Shown here: positions 29,601 through 32,804 of the stretch, piece by piece
How the letters are laid out: every line of letters begins with the position of its first letter
How positions within the stretch are numbered: the first letter of the stretch is position 1
Assembly (NCBI GenBank): GCA_011523385.1
Contig: WTGX01000004.1
Location: 278,573-342,572 of the forward strand
From: Nitrospira sp.
Lineage (GTDB): Bacteria; Nitrospirota; Nitrospiria; Nitrospirales; UBA8639
Direction of reading: 5' to 3'
Length of the DNA: 64,000 nucleotides
Made by a program: the position numbers and the translations under genes
Notes under the pieces: model-generated
Databases searched by the model: none
Told to the model about the DNA's origin: nothing
Seen by the model: the letters and a program-made list of their open reading frames with translations, nothing else

Positions 29601-29653
29601 GGCAACGCGGGAATCTTCCGACTATAATTTGGTGGGAAAGAGCCTCGCTGCAT
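8645..29653 (-). CDS. Giant Calx-beta-like repeat protein with C-terminal autotransporter-like barrel
   Basis: One open frame of 7,002 codons. Residues 34-72 give a Sec signal peptide (VYGSAKAYAFSRRLQHG, then a hydrophobic run ending PAAAQ). The passenger (about 75-6510) is a mosaic of two alternating domain types, each repeated about fourteen times by eye. One is Calx-beta-like, marked by VTEG, SGTGLxGGAxGSGS and DDDPTxVxLS. The other is marked by SNWxxPQxVTVTAxxD and ITHxVSGYG. Some units near residues 4450-5000 carry a Cys pair (FRVCL...DARCTG). A linker MPRAWLGRFGRTVAQQAL (6518-6535) of the kind that precedes autotransporter barrels leads to a beta-barrel (about 6598-7002) ending in aromatic Trp (VELSVQW). 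A cell-surface adhesin or calcium-binding fibre is likely. The start is uncertain. ATG 29653 lies one base after a poly-G tract and no clear ribosome site is seen; ATG 29554 begins directly at the signal peptide. GC content is visibly higher than in the neighbours. Confidence 0.87.
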   Translation of the reverse strand: MQRGSFPPNYSRKIPALPANAKFLPSEPLLLLHMVYGSAKAYAFSRRLQHGIVAVFLSLLLLALSILPAAAQNASWSLEISPDAITTGGATLLVTPKNATFIGTGRSSLVSVANADDYPGMFDGNGNPTALFRSRITLARAPPGLRITGVTLDNRTQGTHGLAAHEHHREARVSVAYTGPPLTTDLEVAFTVDASLLHFADANGNVPGVGGDTGILLAGRNLSHSLTLRANRGAAALEFDGVPVRASEGKGASGYRTALRNDPGAGKTVTVTPTSSDPGAATVAPATLTFTGGDTGTWQTPQRVTVTPVDDADGAHEALFVNHAISGLMGVTDGGLVRVRVTDDERPGVRLRRRSHTFYGGDPAGTTSSYTIRLTTAPTDTVTITLQISDHTYISTPSLDGVDFTTFPYRITFGPDDWTAAKTVQFEKGRTMTAGMTTIAHQVSSRDTVYNGMSVPSVTVSYDPFEGRPVGRFVFDETTLTVEEDASETYTVALRANPGASTVNVALTSSDPRAATVAPASLSFNSSNWSSPRTVTVTPAPDSDTNDETVTMRHAVGGQARNEDNVQVTVTDTVAAGLVFDSSLVTVYGNETASYALRLRTPPGASGDTVTVRVSVSDPSVIRFADRSTTQTVTFGAGNWNRPQRVTLAHAGGQNGSVTVYHALTSTDANYNGLNVDLTAQAAATRPTNANPRAVLSVGSTSVAEGGNIAVTVTLVGGNAPAAAKIIPLVYTNGSAADNDYTAVGNVRIPANQRSAAATVAIVDDNVFEGDETFTIALGEPPFGVLPPLSTQAGSFEITIGAGDKPEIGIVADAASVTEGVAAGFTITAGNPAQAGVAVGLTVSREGNYLAANQLGVVSRTLPAGQTSLDLDLATANLATDNPSGSVSVALNASSSYTIKSGETSGKVAVIDDEPTTVTLSAPTGNVAETNGSKVISVTLGRGLVAGESLSLPLTVGGTAVLGTDYTLSAPGSAPTGVTYQTLGSAPTIVFTGPENGASATAATLTLSAVHDTLDEGDGETATFALPALDEDSGAGLAGGASGSGDVDLTITDDDDAPAVSVQGPAFALTEGDTATFTINVTGASQETRSIGFTVAQTGAFVASGAIGVKSLNLAPGATRLTHAIATIADEDDEHSGSLTLTLNAGTGYTVGSGDAGSATVAVTDDDPTGVQLSTTSGNIPETGGAKTITVAIDRGLVAGESLALPLTIGGTATLGTDYTLSAPGSKPAGVAYKTLETAPVITFTGPDTGRTDTSATLTLRATSDVLDEGASESVTMALPALNAGSGTGLDAGARGTGSIDFNIVDDDVEPEISLTRQGSGHLTEGEGLVLRLSANKPPTRDLSINLNVTGSGDFLASADVGAQSIKLAAGVSEVNYTLATVTDLSDEPSGWVSVDLNQGDGYTVDTANRRIDRVDVRDDDATSVTLDVPAGDVSESSGTKTFTVTLGRGLVRGETLQVNLRLTGAAQNGADYTLAAPSQRPQGVTYANLTVAPRITFTGPNSGQTDTAATLILNAVADTLIEGNENVTVGMASLPATHLHGRATGSGGGSFSITDGSGTAEISVSAGSGVTEGMDAKFTLTSSLASTTSRSIDLTVTQGGDFVSSAARGSHKAVIPAGATETTFAVPTRADTLDEPSGSATLTINSGTGYTIASGAGSASVAVADDDGTGVTLAATDTTATEGDSAATAGFTVTLSRALSAGETLQVPLAVTGLAAVEYSLALTAANRIGLSGNTLTFTGGTNAARTATLTLTANADSDTERDAATVTIPASSARGTPRMTATGLDGGASGSGRVRITVTDAGAAAGVTLSGAMLTVDEGGEGRYSIVLNSDPGGSVTIGASSGNTDVTLSPSSLTFTGGASGNWNTPQWITVTAATDGDAMNDSATISHTINGYTGVTTVPNVTVTVTDTGSGFTVTPGSLRVVAGSNATYTVKLKSAPTASVVLNVASDDAEKATVTPSTVTIAPGAWQTGATVTVTGVAAGTANVSHAHGSPTDTIYGALTAPAAVPVTVLAAAQPVLSISTSTPSVTEGGNAAFRVESDINVTARLDPGLSSVQEGNFASGALPTVTTLSGSNFVTLGVSTTNDSTDEPDGSLTVSVKPGAAYGLGNSASASVVFIDNDPTRVTLSGSGNIAETGGEASLTVTLGRALVEGEALPVPLSFTGTATFGIDYTLAAPAKVPAGVSYGNLTTATPRIVFTGGTGASATATLRVLATSDTTIESSNETVSVAPGTLGDTSGTGLGGGARGSGSASFTILDDDGANPTVSITAGSNVTEGTEASFTVSASPAPSSNLTVNLNVGQMGDFVSPTNAGEKTVTINAGDETATFRVTTAGDSKDEPDGSVSVAVAPGSGYALSGAAATVAVSDDDPTGISLSATTTTLHEDTGRTEIRLTLGRALVSGESLTQALSFGGTATFGTDYSLSTPSPPPPGVTFRNFDSTDPATDPPTIVFTGTAGKSRTATFTLTSTADTDVETGLAESVQVQLGTRTTQGLSGGVNAGTNSLRLNIIEDDRADTPTVSVRSGSAEVNEGASASFTLTSTSAAPSDGLSVSFTVSRTGDITAAGAIGAGKSVTIASGETEATHTIVTTGDSNDEPLGAVKLALAAGTGYNVHATRGLAAVNVKDNDPTGVTWSGSTDAIAETNGAKVFTVALERPLASGETLPVPLAFSGDATRGTDYTLSRPNPPPAGVTYQLGVNPPTITFTGGRNVADEATFTLTASPDILDEGDGEEVTVGLGSLGLTSGTGLDGGASGSGSTTFDITDDDGTPVLSVTGGNPVTEGNKAVFRISAEPAPQENITVSLSVADDAVADFVAAGDEDSQQVQIPADAKSVTYEVDTDDSAADGDEPKGSVGLTIKPGTGYTVSSSATASVQVTDNDATSVTLSVPDASATEGSSSARAEIRIALGRVLVSGEKVVAPFSFSGGTAGDDFEISEPSPKPGGVTYALTTSPPSVTFTGGSGAAAAATIDLTAGVDADETDDEVTVALGTLTATGLDGGATGSRSGDGRIALVDAGAQPAVDLDMKALALNEGGATGRYRVKLHTNPGGTVTVTPSSGDEDRVTVSGSLTFNSTTWGDWQPVTVTALPDGDLVNNEIKVTHAVSGYGAITKGPEVTVSVVDRGRGVTVSANSISPAEGASQSYTLVLHSAPTRNVIITPTSGSTTTATVGGAVTFTPSNWKTPKPVQVTGVSSGSTRITHAITSTDTHYAAITPDPVNVSVSATARMRTSKEAITAVEHGAPGSYQVWLNTDPGGPVTVTPSTTNTSLTLSGALTFNSGNFSKPQTVTATVASDADTDSDSAVITHTVSGYAGVTSGPAVNVTIRDAGARVLVSPTSLSVREGETMNYNVTVTTQPTVPVYVFANTPDPGLVTLTPVFLTFGPGTGRTLQFTARGDAPGNTSIVHRVTSEDPAYHAGTVPTSALRVLPEHGVIATPTSLSVAEGGSGSYTLELTSNPGGAVTVTPSSDDTGALTVSSPLSFNAGNWDQPQPVTVNAPQDTDDSHESVTISHAVSGYGLITTGPDVQVAVNDDERLPVISVAWGSSSITEGGKAIITVSSDVTPAAPLTVMLSITQVGDFVASNALGSQSVIIPVKKRSATLEIQTAADNADERWGRLTATLAANAAYQITVGPRNSAEVRIVDDDPGSVTLTVPEGNIDETGGAKTLTLALNRPLVEFEIMRLRLTLSGDADPDDDYTLSAPDTLPAGVTYALGGSKPLITFTGPSAASATVLLAAAPDTLVEGESESVSIGLAGFGDNDLLNLGGGVTPSGSGAFAILDDDEATLPLVTVAPASKDAISEGDKAGLTLNVNPAPEEPIEVKVSIGEAAGSDFVADTNEVSRMVEIEAGATSKAFTVDTVNDSGSTADEPDGAVIATLGAGAGYDLGSPSTAKVPVTDNDPTRVTLATPDASAEEDDATDPATITLTLNRGLVSGESLVVPLGFAGATPGTDFTLACPTTMPTGVTCPNLGNANAAVTFTGPGTGSSSATVTLTLTVTEDDDTDNERVTVSIPPSTTGNPRLTATGLSGGASGSRTGPGEIVFVDNDQPPAPTVSLSVNEGGAVTEGGTLTLTAEVSEAPSGRSLSIPVERAATSTAAAGDYTLATSIAIADGQTIGTATLSARADNEDEPAETLRINLGAPPEGYANGANSGVDVTIADNNPTRVTLSTPDTTATEADATATAEIRLTLNRGLVAGETLAVPLQFAGGTAGTHFTLALSGTATGVSFAPGTSTVTFSGPTSGATDTTATLKLTAEIDDNATNDVVTVSIPTRSTGNAPRLTATGLGGGATGRLTGNRRITLTDAGLNLRTVGWAAQTLNVTETASAGSINVDLSSSGSQPLAFRVCLTDGSATFGADYRGVVLGTQRCTGTNATTNADFTIAAGASSRSVSFASITDNFDEPDETYTATLSLPTAVTGLGVSPATLTVTVRDDDPTKVSLAREGTGAINEGGKVTFTVSLERALVTGEVIDVPLPVSGTGVTTGDWSLATKSGASNTGVSLLGTNTATPTVRFAGAGAGTATLELTATEDSTAETGGETFTIALGSNQQFDADSDTNVGGGADPHGTHNSFSVAVNDPRTIGWTATTQSVAEGAAGTQPQVSVNANLSSSGSGTVTFRVCLVDGTATLGATGDYRGFAGDARCTGTGTTNPDPTITSGQSGRAVSFTVRGDGEDEPDETFSATLSLPNDVTGLSVNASRRTVTFTITDDDPTVVRLARVGSGVVYEGGTVTFRVSLERALVTGEVIDVPLPISGTGVTTGDWSLATKSGASNTGVSLLGTNTATPTVRFAGAGAETATLELTAGADAGGKTFTIALGSNQQFDADSDTNVGGGADPHGTDRTFNVTVSDGRTLGWATTTQSVAEGAAGTQPQVSVNASLSSGSGPVTFRVCLDGGTATLGASGDYRGFAGDARCTGTGTGNPDPAIASGQSSRAVNFPVRGDGEDEPHETFSATLSLPATTPGLGLDEAKKTLTVTIMDDDPTRVRLSAPAGNVSERGGVKTVTVDLGRALVAPEALTVPLTFGGTANRGTDYTVACENTSGGVQCRNLHNGNAEIVFTGGPGAKRTATLTLTGVEDSVEEGSESVTVALGTLNAGSGTNLGGGASGTGSVAFNINETSTAGFDRAVYFVEEDEELRIPVLLDQPAPERLNVHVYCIPGSARPGDYFITCNNNLTFRQGEDELFITGFAEVDTLVEGDEEMTVELKSSNPDTVIIGRGVATVTILDAQSPSAGVTVAPQYLRPTEGGQPFSYWLSLRKAPAGNVTITATSGDPAVVRLHPGPGTPSASATLTFTPSNWDRAQRVNVTPQDDADFDDERTTITHVVRGTGEYRGVTAEAVDVRVTDNEVPAVGISGGAAVAEGAAATFELTATPALTGAITVNVNVTSRDIGLAPGQAGARQVVVTRGRGTLTVQTADDTFDRNGEVTVAVEAGDGYAVGSPASASVTVNDNDPDIMGSFHSLALSGVTDAPEGGTYELNLSFEPRLAVNEVKTFTVTFGGSATRGTDYRLTCRPVAGVTCRNFDSGAASITIDSTRANLQRSRKILVGVFSLQIVEDNTAESRESLSISVHGQPLSLGIVDAPDSVTVTLSKTEYLVTEENGPSQPVFRVTPAAGRDWVLPLILTDGTAKAGEDYKPVTSTTVPAGIVVGHFDIIIVGNDVAEDEETFTVAIDTANLPAWVTAGSITSSTVILSDNDTGALVFAPSAVLLPGGGSGSYTVKLAKQPSADVTVTVSGHAGSDLTVDTDGDDTGNQDTLAFTPSNWNQAQTVSLSAIQDADSSNDQVTLTHTAAGGGYGSVTGDLAVTIKDADPQPTLVAQFASAVSSAAESAGTHNVQVTLNPAPNENLTLSYAVSGTATEGSDFSIENSGSVSVASSATSAVIPVKITDDPDNEVDETVVLTLTSGTGYAVGTTDVHTLTITDDDLSVTPAFTDIYEGETHAFTVSGIPSSYTSVRFGTGNSTASRNTSGGWTGSEDYRLLDAGDPATVLAQADTLTPSGGSVTFKVETRADGAAEGDETIVVSIDASTDGTHFTSLYSLSLSLKNGPRPRTGVTVAPLSLSLTEGGAAGSYTVVLDTAPAEDETVTVTAWSTDPDAVRVNASGGTPGTSAVLTFTDQNWNQAQTVTVTPQDDLDTADEDASINHTVHGTGEYDDVTAPAVAVAVTDNDKPVEVSISAGPGVTEGDVARFTVSANPAPQGRLRVSLAIEQTGDFVPAGQISGNQLVILTPSRATETVAIATDDDQTNEAHGSVTATVKAGSGYTVADPPNNTATIDVSDNDGGGVPVVSVTSAQQAGRTAFEGATLTFTLRVNPAPAADLSVSVNVTQPGNAFVNADSRGTGNRTLTIAANQSTETVEVDTVDDTAEETPSWGTVTVTVQAGSDYTVAGAPADAASATVSDDDGLPAISIADAEGNEGEDLEFEVTLSRAAAHEVRVSWGTNPETARARLDFEFSSGRLIFDPGETRKVIKVWAVDDAHDDPGEFFTLNLWNPQGATIADDQATGTIHNSDPMPRAWLGRFGRTVAQQALDGIAGRIEAARTPGFQGTFPQSGVGVGGGVGAGPRDGTSPDVFNTGTATDPDRRVPLLDGPPMTARDLLAGSAFTLTGKPDAHGGSFALWGRGGQAIFNGQDDSLDLDGTVTTGLLGADYARQDWLVGLALTHTAGDGGYSDPGIDLGAGTVDASLTAAIPYAAWQTAPRLMLWGSAGYGTGEVTLAPETPADPGGDPSTGSGHLMQTDIDWLMAAAGARGDLLTPSHGGPALSLTSDALWTRTASDKIANLTASEATVTRLRLGLAGSWSANFDDVGTLTPKLATGVRHDGGDAETGFGVELGGGLAWAVPRLGLALDLEGRTLLAHEADGFKDRGFAAGFAFDPTPASPRGPSLTFRQTWGSQASGGLDALFASDPLTRRTGIPASRRWTAEAAYGFPVFGGRFTGSPQLGLGVSSNDRLYTLGGQLTSAGSRAAALSFGVRATRRETASTPAAHGVEVELSVQW
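14706..16348 (-). repeat. Recent tandem duplication of a roughly 275-codon unit inside the giant gene
   Basis: Two adjacent units (about 15521-16348 and 14706-15520) are almost identical over long stretches at the DNA level. The segment beginning CAAAGCGCACGGTCGGGGTG occurs at 15271 and again at 16099. The segment GCGCCTTCGGCGACGGA occurs at 15042 and 15858. The offsets (816-828 bp) differ by small in-frame indels. Each unit carries one Calx-beta-like domain and one Cys-pair domain. Boundaries are approximate. Confidence 0.8.
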
Positions 29654-29654
29654 A

Positions 29655-29667
29655 CCCCCCCCCCCCC
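29655..29667 (-). repeat. Poly-G tract (13 G on coding strand) at the giant gene start
   Basis: Thirteen consecutive C on the plus strand, i.e. G13 on the coding strand, ending one base before the first ATG of the giant frame. A short frame from a GTG at 29706 runs through the tract and is out of frame with the giant gene at 13 G. It would join the giant frame at 11 or 14 G. Such tracts slip during replication and switch surface proteins on and off in other bacteria. Confidence 0.8.
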
Positions 29668-29848
29668 AGGTGGCGTTACAACGGGGTCAAGGAAGGACAC
29701 CTTCACCTAAAACAGAACAGAACAATCAGTAGAGCAATCAAGCTCATACTCCTTTCAGGAAAAATTTAATGGATAATGGATTTCTGTGAATAAAATAGAA
29801 CATCCGTTTCACCCGAGCGATATTCAAGGCGCGCCGCCAAAACTAAAT

Positions 29849-29927
29849 GATCGTTCCAAATAGAATATTGCGCCACTTTTCTGCCATAGTCAAGCAATTT
29901 TTTTGAGAAACGGAACGGTCGTTCCAA
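29849..29927 (-). promoter_or_regulatory. Candidate regulated promoter of the giant gene (TCGTTCCAA operator boxes)
   Basis: The nine bases TCGTTCCAA occur at 29851-29859 and 29919-29927. The second forms part of the palindrome GGAACG-GT-CGTTCC (29912-29925). Between them the minus strand carries TTGACT (29893-29888), 17-18 bases, then a weak -10 such as AATATT near 29869. A repressor binding both boxes would cover this promoter. The promoter points towards the giant gene, about 200 bases upstream of its first ATG. Confidence 0.4.
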
Positions 29928-29991
29928 TTAAAGCGACGCGCCTGCATTCAACGGCAGAGGCTTGGGAATCAAGGGCAGAGGAGCGGCAAGG

Positions 29992-30486
29992 TCACTTCGT
30001 CTCTCCTTGATCGAGCATTTTCCTCAGTTCTTCTTCGCTCAGAAAAGGATCCGAAAGTGACGGTCCGGAATGCGGCTTGTCTTTGGAGGGGTCGAGGTCC
30101 GGGCCAGGAGAGGTGGAAAGAGATTCCTGGTCCGGTTGGCTATGGCCTTGTTCTTTCAGGGCATTCAGTTCAAGGGTCAGTTCACGGTTTTGCGATTTCA
30201 ACGATGCGATTGTCTCCTGCGTCTCTTTCAATTGAGTCGACAGTTTGGCAATTTCCTTGTCCTTATGCGCCAATTTGTCATCCAGCGTGTCTGCGCGCTT
30301 TTCCTCTTGAGCCAGCAGGCGTTGAAAGTTCAAGCCTCGAACTTTTTCCGACTCGTATTGTTCCTTGCTGACGCAACCCGCTGAAAGGACGGCGCCGAGT
30401 AAGAAGAGCAGGCCTGCCTGAAACGCCAATTTTGTTGAAAATGAGCGAGGGGCACACCGTACAACGGATTGAGGGTTTTGAAACAT
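29992..30486 (-). CDS. Coiled-coil lipoprotein, paralogue of the LysM lipoprotein
   Basis: A 164-residue lipoprotein with lipobox LSAGC (Cys about residue 38). A long coiled coil (about 45-115) opens with GLNFQRLLAQEEKR and contains ASLKSQNRELTLELNALKEQ. A short acidic, proline-rich tail ends near SDPFLSEEELRKML. It aligns clearly with the first 110 residues of the protein at 7847-8506 (shared FSTxLxxQAGxL, AGCVS, NxQRLLAQEE, SQNREL) but lacks the LysM domain. GGGGG a few bases before the ATG gives a plausible ribosome site. It lies upstream of the giant gene on the same strand, so the two paralogues bracket it. Outer-membrane location and partnership with the giant protein are inferred from context. 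Confidence 0.8.
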   Translation of the reverse strand: MFQNPQSVVRCAPRSFSTKLAFQAGLLFLLGAVLSAGCVSKEQYESEKVRGLNFQRLLAQEEKRADTLDDKLAHKDKEIAKLSTQLKETQETIASLKSQNRELTLELNALKEQGHSQPDQESLSTSPGPDLDPSKDKPHSGPSLSDPFLSEEELRKMLDQGETK

Positions 30487-30744
30487 CAGGCCCCCTTTCG
30501 AATATCAGGGTTGATCCGGGGAAAAAACGATAGATTCTCAGGAATAACTTGGGTAATAAGAATAGAGAGGGGCGTTCGGGAATGTCAAATTCTGCCGTCC
30601 CCCTGATAAGGGGGATTGAGGGGGTTGTCTTTCACAGGCGAGGTCCTGGGCGCACAAGGACGCGGTTCATTGACCCTTAAAAACGCCTGTGCTAGCGTGT
30701 GTTTTGTTGCAAACCCCGGATAACCGGGTGCGTTGCGTGCCGCC

Positions 30745-32781
30745 ATGTCTCCTCCTGACGATTCCCAGAAGATCCAAGCGCAAATTGCGGAGTTGCGTGA
30801 GCACATCCGTCACCACGACCACCTGTATTATGGCCTCGGCAAGCCTGCAATTTCGGATTCGGAATACGATACACTGTTCAAAACTCTTCAGGACCTGGAA
30901 GAGCGCCACCCCGACCTGGTCACCCCGGATTCTCCCACGCAACGCGTGAGTGGCGCGCCGCTCGCGCAATTTGCGAAGGTGCCGCACGATCGCGCGTTAT
31001 TGAGTCTCGATTCCGTCCTGGCCCCTGAGGAAGTCTCTGCGTTTGATAAACGCATAAAAAAGGAACTCGACGCCGGCCGGATCGAGTACGCCGTTGAACC
31101 CAAATACGACGGGTTGTCGGTTGTCGTCGTGTATGAAAACGGGACCTTTGCCCGCGGGGCTACCAGGGGAGACGGGCAAACGGGAGAAAATATTACCCCG
31201 AACCTTCGCTCGATTCTTGCTCGCCTGGCTTGCCTGACGCTTCATGGAAACGTTCCGCAACGAATCGTGGTCCGGGGAGAAGTGTACCTGCGCCTTCCCG
31301 ATTTCCAGGCCCTCAATCGTCAATTGACCGAGCGAGGCGAAAAGACGTTTGCGAATCCCCGCAATGCGGCGTCCGGCTCCCTCAGGCAACTCGATTTCCG
31401 GATTACGGAATCCAGACCCCTGGTGCTCACCTGTTATGACCTGATGGTCTCGTCCGGTCAGTTGCCGCCTACGCATGGGGAGACTGTTGCTTTACTCGAG
31501 TCCTGGGGTTTGCCCGTTCCCGAGCCTGCGCAACGCCAGGTCTGCGACGGCATTGAAGAGGTGATTGCGTTTCACCGCGGTATGATGGAACAGCGGGAAG
31601 ACTTACCCTTTGAAATCGACGGCATCGTGGTGAAACTCAATTCCCTGGAGCGGCAGGAGCAACTCGGGGAAAAATCCCGAAGCCCGCGCTGGGCGATTGC
31701 CTTCAAATTTCCACCCCGCAAGGAATTGACGACCGTGCAGGACATCGTGGTGTCCGTGGGACGAACCGGGGCGTTGACGCCCATTGCCTTGTTAACGCCG
31801 GTCGAAGTCGGCGGCGTGACGATCAGCCGGGCCACGCTGCACAACGTGGACGAAGTCGCGCGAAAGGACGTCCGGGTGGGGGATACGGTCAAGGTCGAAC
31901 GGGCCGGGGACGTCATCCCCGATATTGTCGAGCGGGTGGCGATTCCCGGCGAACAACGCGGCGCTCCGTTCGACGTTCCCCGCTCTTGTCCGGTGTGTCA
32001 ATCGGCCGTGGTGGAGGAAGGCCCCGTCTACTATTGCACGGGGCAAACCGTCTGTTCCGCGCAGTTGAAAGGCGGCGTCCAGCATTTTGCTTCCAAAGGC
32101 GCCCTCAATATCGAAGGCCTGGGAGAGAAAACCGTGGCGCAATTGGTCGATCAATCCTTCGTGAAGGACTTGTCCGACCTGTACCGCTTGACCAGGGACC
32201 AACTCCTGGGCCTGGACGGATTCGCGGAAAAATCGGCCACGCAATTGCTGGCGGCTATTGAACAAAGCAAAACCCCCTCATTGGAACGGTTTCTTTTCGG
32301 TCTCGGCATTCACCACGTCGGTCAGCACGTTGCGCACATTCTGGCCTCGGAGTTCGGTTCCTTGGAGCGGCTGCTGACCGCCACCTCCGAGGAACTGGTT
32401 GAGATTCACGATATCGGCACTGAAATCGCACAGAGCGTTGTCCGCTTTTTTGCCGAACCCCGGAACGTGGCCGTGCTTGACAGGATGAAAACATTGGGCG
32501 TGGCCGTGCAAGCCGCTCCCCATGAGGCGACGGGGCAGGGCGCTCCCCTGAAAGGAAAAAGCTTCGTGTTTACCGGCGGGCTGGAGAGCCTGAGCCGGCA
32601 GGACGCCACGCAACGCGTTGAAGCACTTGGCGGTCGGGTCACCTCTGCCGTCGGCAAACACACCGCGTACGTGGTCGTGGGAAAAGATCCGGGATCGAAA
32701 TTAGATGAGGCCAAACGGCTGGGAATTGCTCTGCTTGACGAAACCGGATTCCTTGAACTGATTCGGTCCGCCGGCGGTTGA
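30745..32781 (+). CDS. ligA: NAD-dependent DNA ligase
   Basis: Seals nicks in DNA during replication and repair, using NAD+. The 678-residue protein has all LigA parts in order: the N-terminal Ia domain (HHDHLYY), the adenylation domain with catalytic Lys 120 in EPKYDG, and the OB fold. A zinc finger (CPVC...C...C, near 405-430) is followed by the helix-hairpin-helix domain (EGLGEKT, LDGFAEKSA). A C-terminal BRCT domain (GKSFVFTGGLESLSR...VGKDPGSKLDEA) closes the protein. The ATG at 30745 is preferred to a TTG four codons earlier. Length is typical. It converges with the CNNM/CorC-type gene. Confidence 0.97.
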   Translation: MSPPDDSQKIQAQIAELREHIRHHDHLYYGLGKPAISDSEYDTLFKTLQDLEERHPDLVTPDSPTQRVSGAPLAQFAKVPHDRALLSLDSVLAPEEVSAFDKRIKKELDAGRIEYAVEPKYDGLSVVVVYENGTFARGATRGDGQTGENITPNLRSILARLACLTLHGNVPQRIVVRGEVYLRLPDFQALNRQLTERGEKTFANPRNAASGSLRQLDFRITESRPLVLTCYDLMVSSGQLPPTHGETVALLESWGLPVPEPAQRQVCDGIEEVIAFHRGMMEQREDLPFEIDGIVVKLNSLERQEQLGEKSRSPRWAIAFKFPPRKELTTVQDIVVSVGRTGALTPIALLTPVEVGGVTISRATLHNVDEVARKDVRVGDTVKVERAGDVIPDIVERVAIPGEQRGAPFDVPRSCPVCQSAVVEEGPVYYCTGQTVCSAQLKGGVQHFASKGALNIEGLGEKTVAQLVDQSFVKDLSDLYRLTRDQLLGLDGFAEKSATQLLAAIEQSKTPSLERFLFGLGIHHVGQHVAHILASEFGSLERLLTATSEELVEIHDIGTEIAQSVVRFFAEPRNVAVLDRMKTLGVAVQAAPHEATGQGAPLKGKSFVFTGGLESLSRQDATQRVEALGGRVTSAVGKHTAYVVVGKDPGSKLDEAKRLGIALLDETGFLELIRSAGG

Positions 32782-32804
32782 GAAAAAAGACGAACCTGCC
32801 GGCG

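Noticed and set aside
8645..29653. Regularly repeated DNA within the giant gene considered as a CRISPR array
   Set aside because: The repeats are long, diverged, in frame and encode protein domains; there are no short identical repeats with unique spacers and no cas genes in the window.
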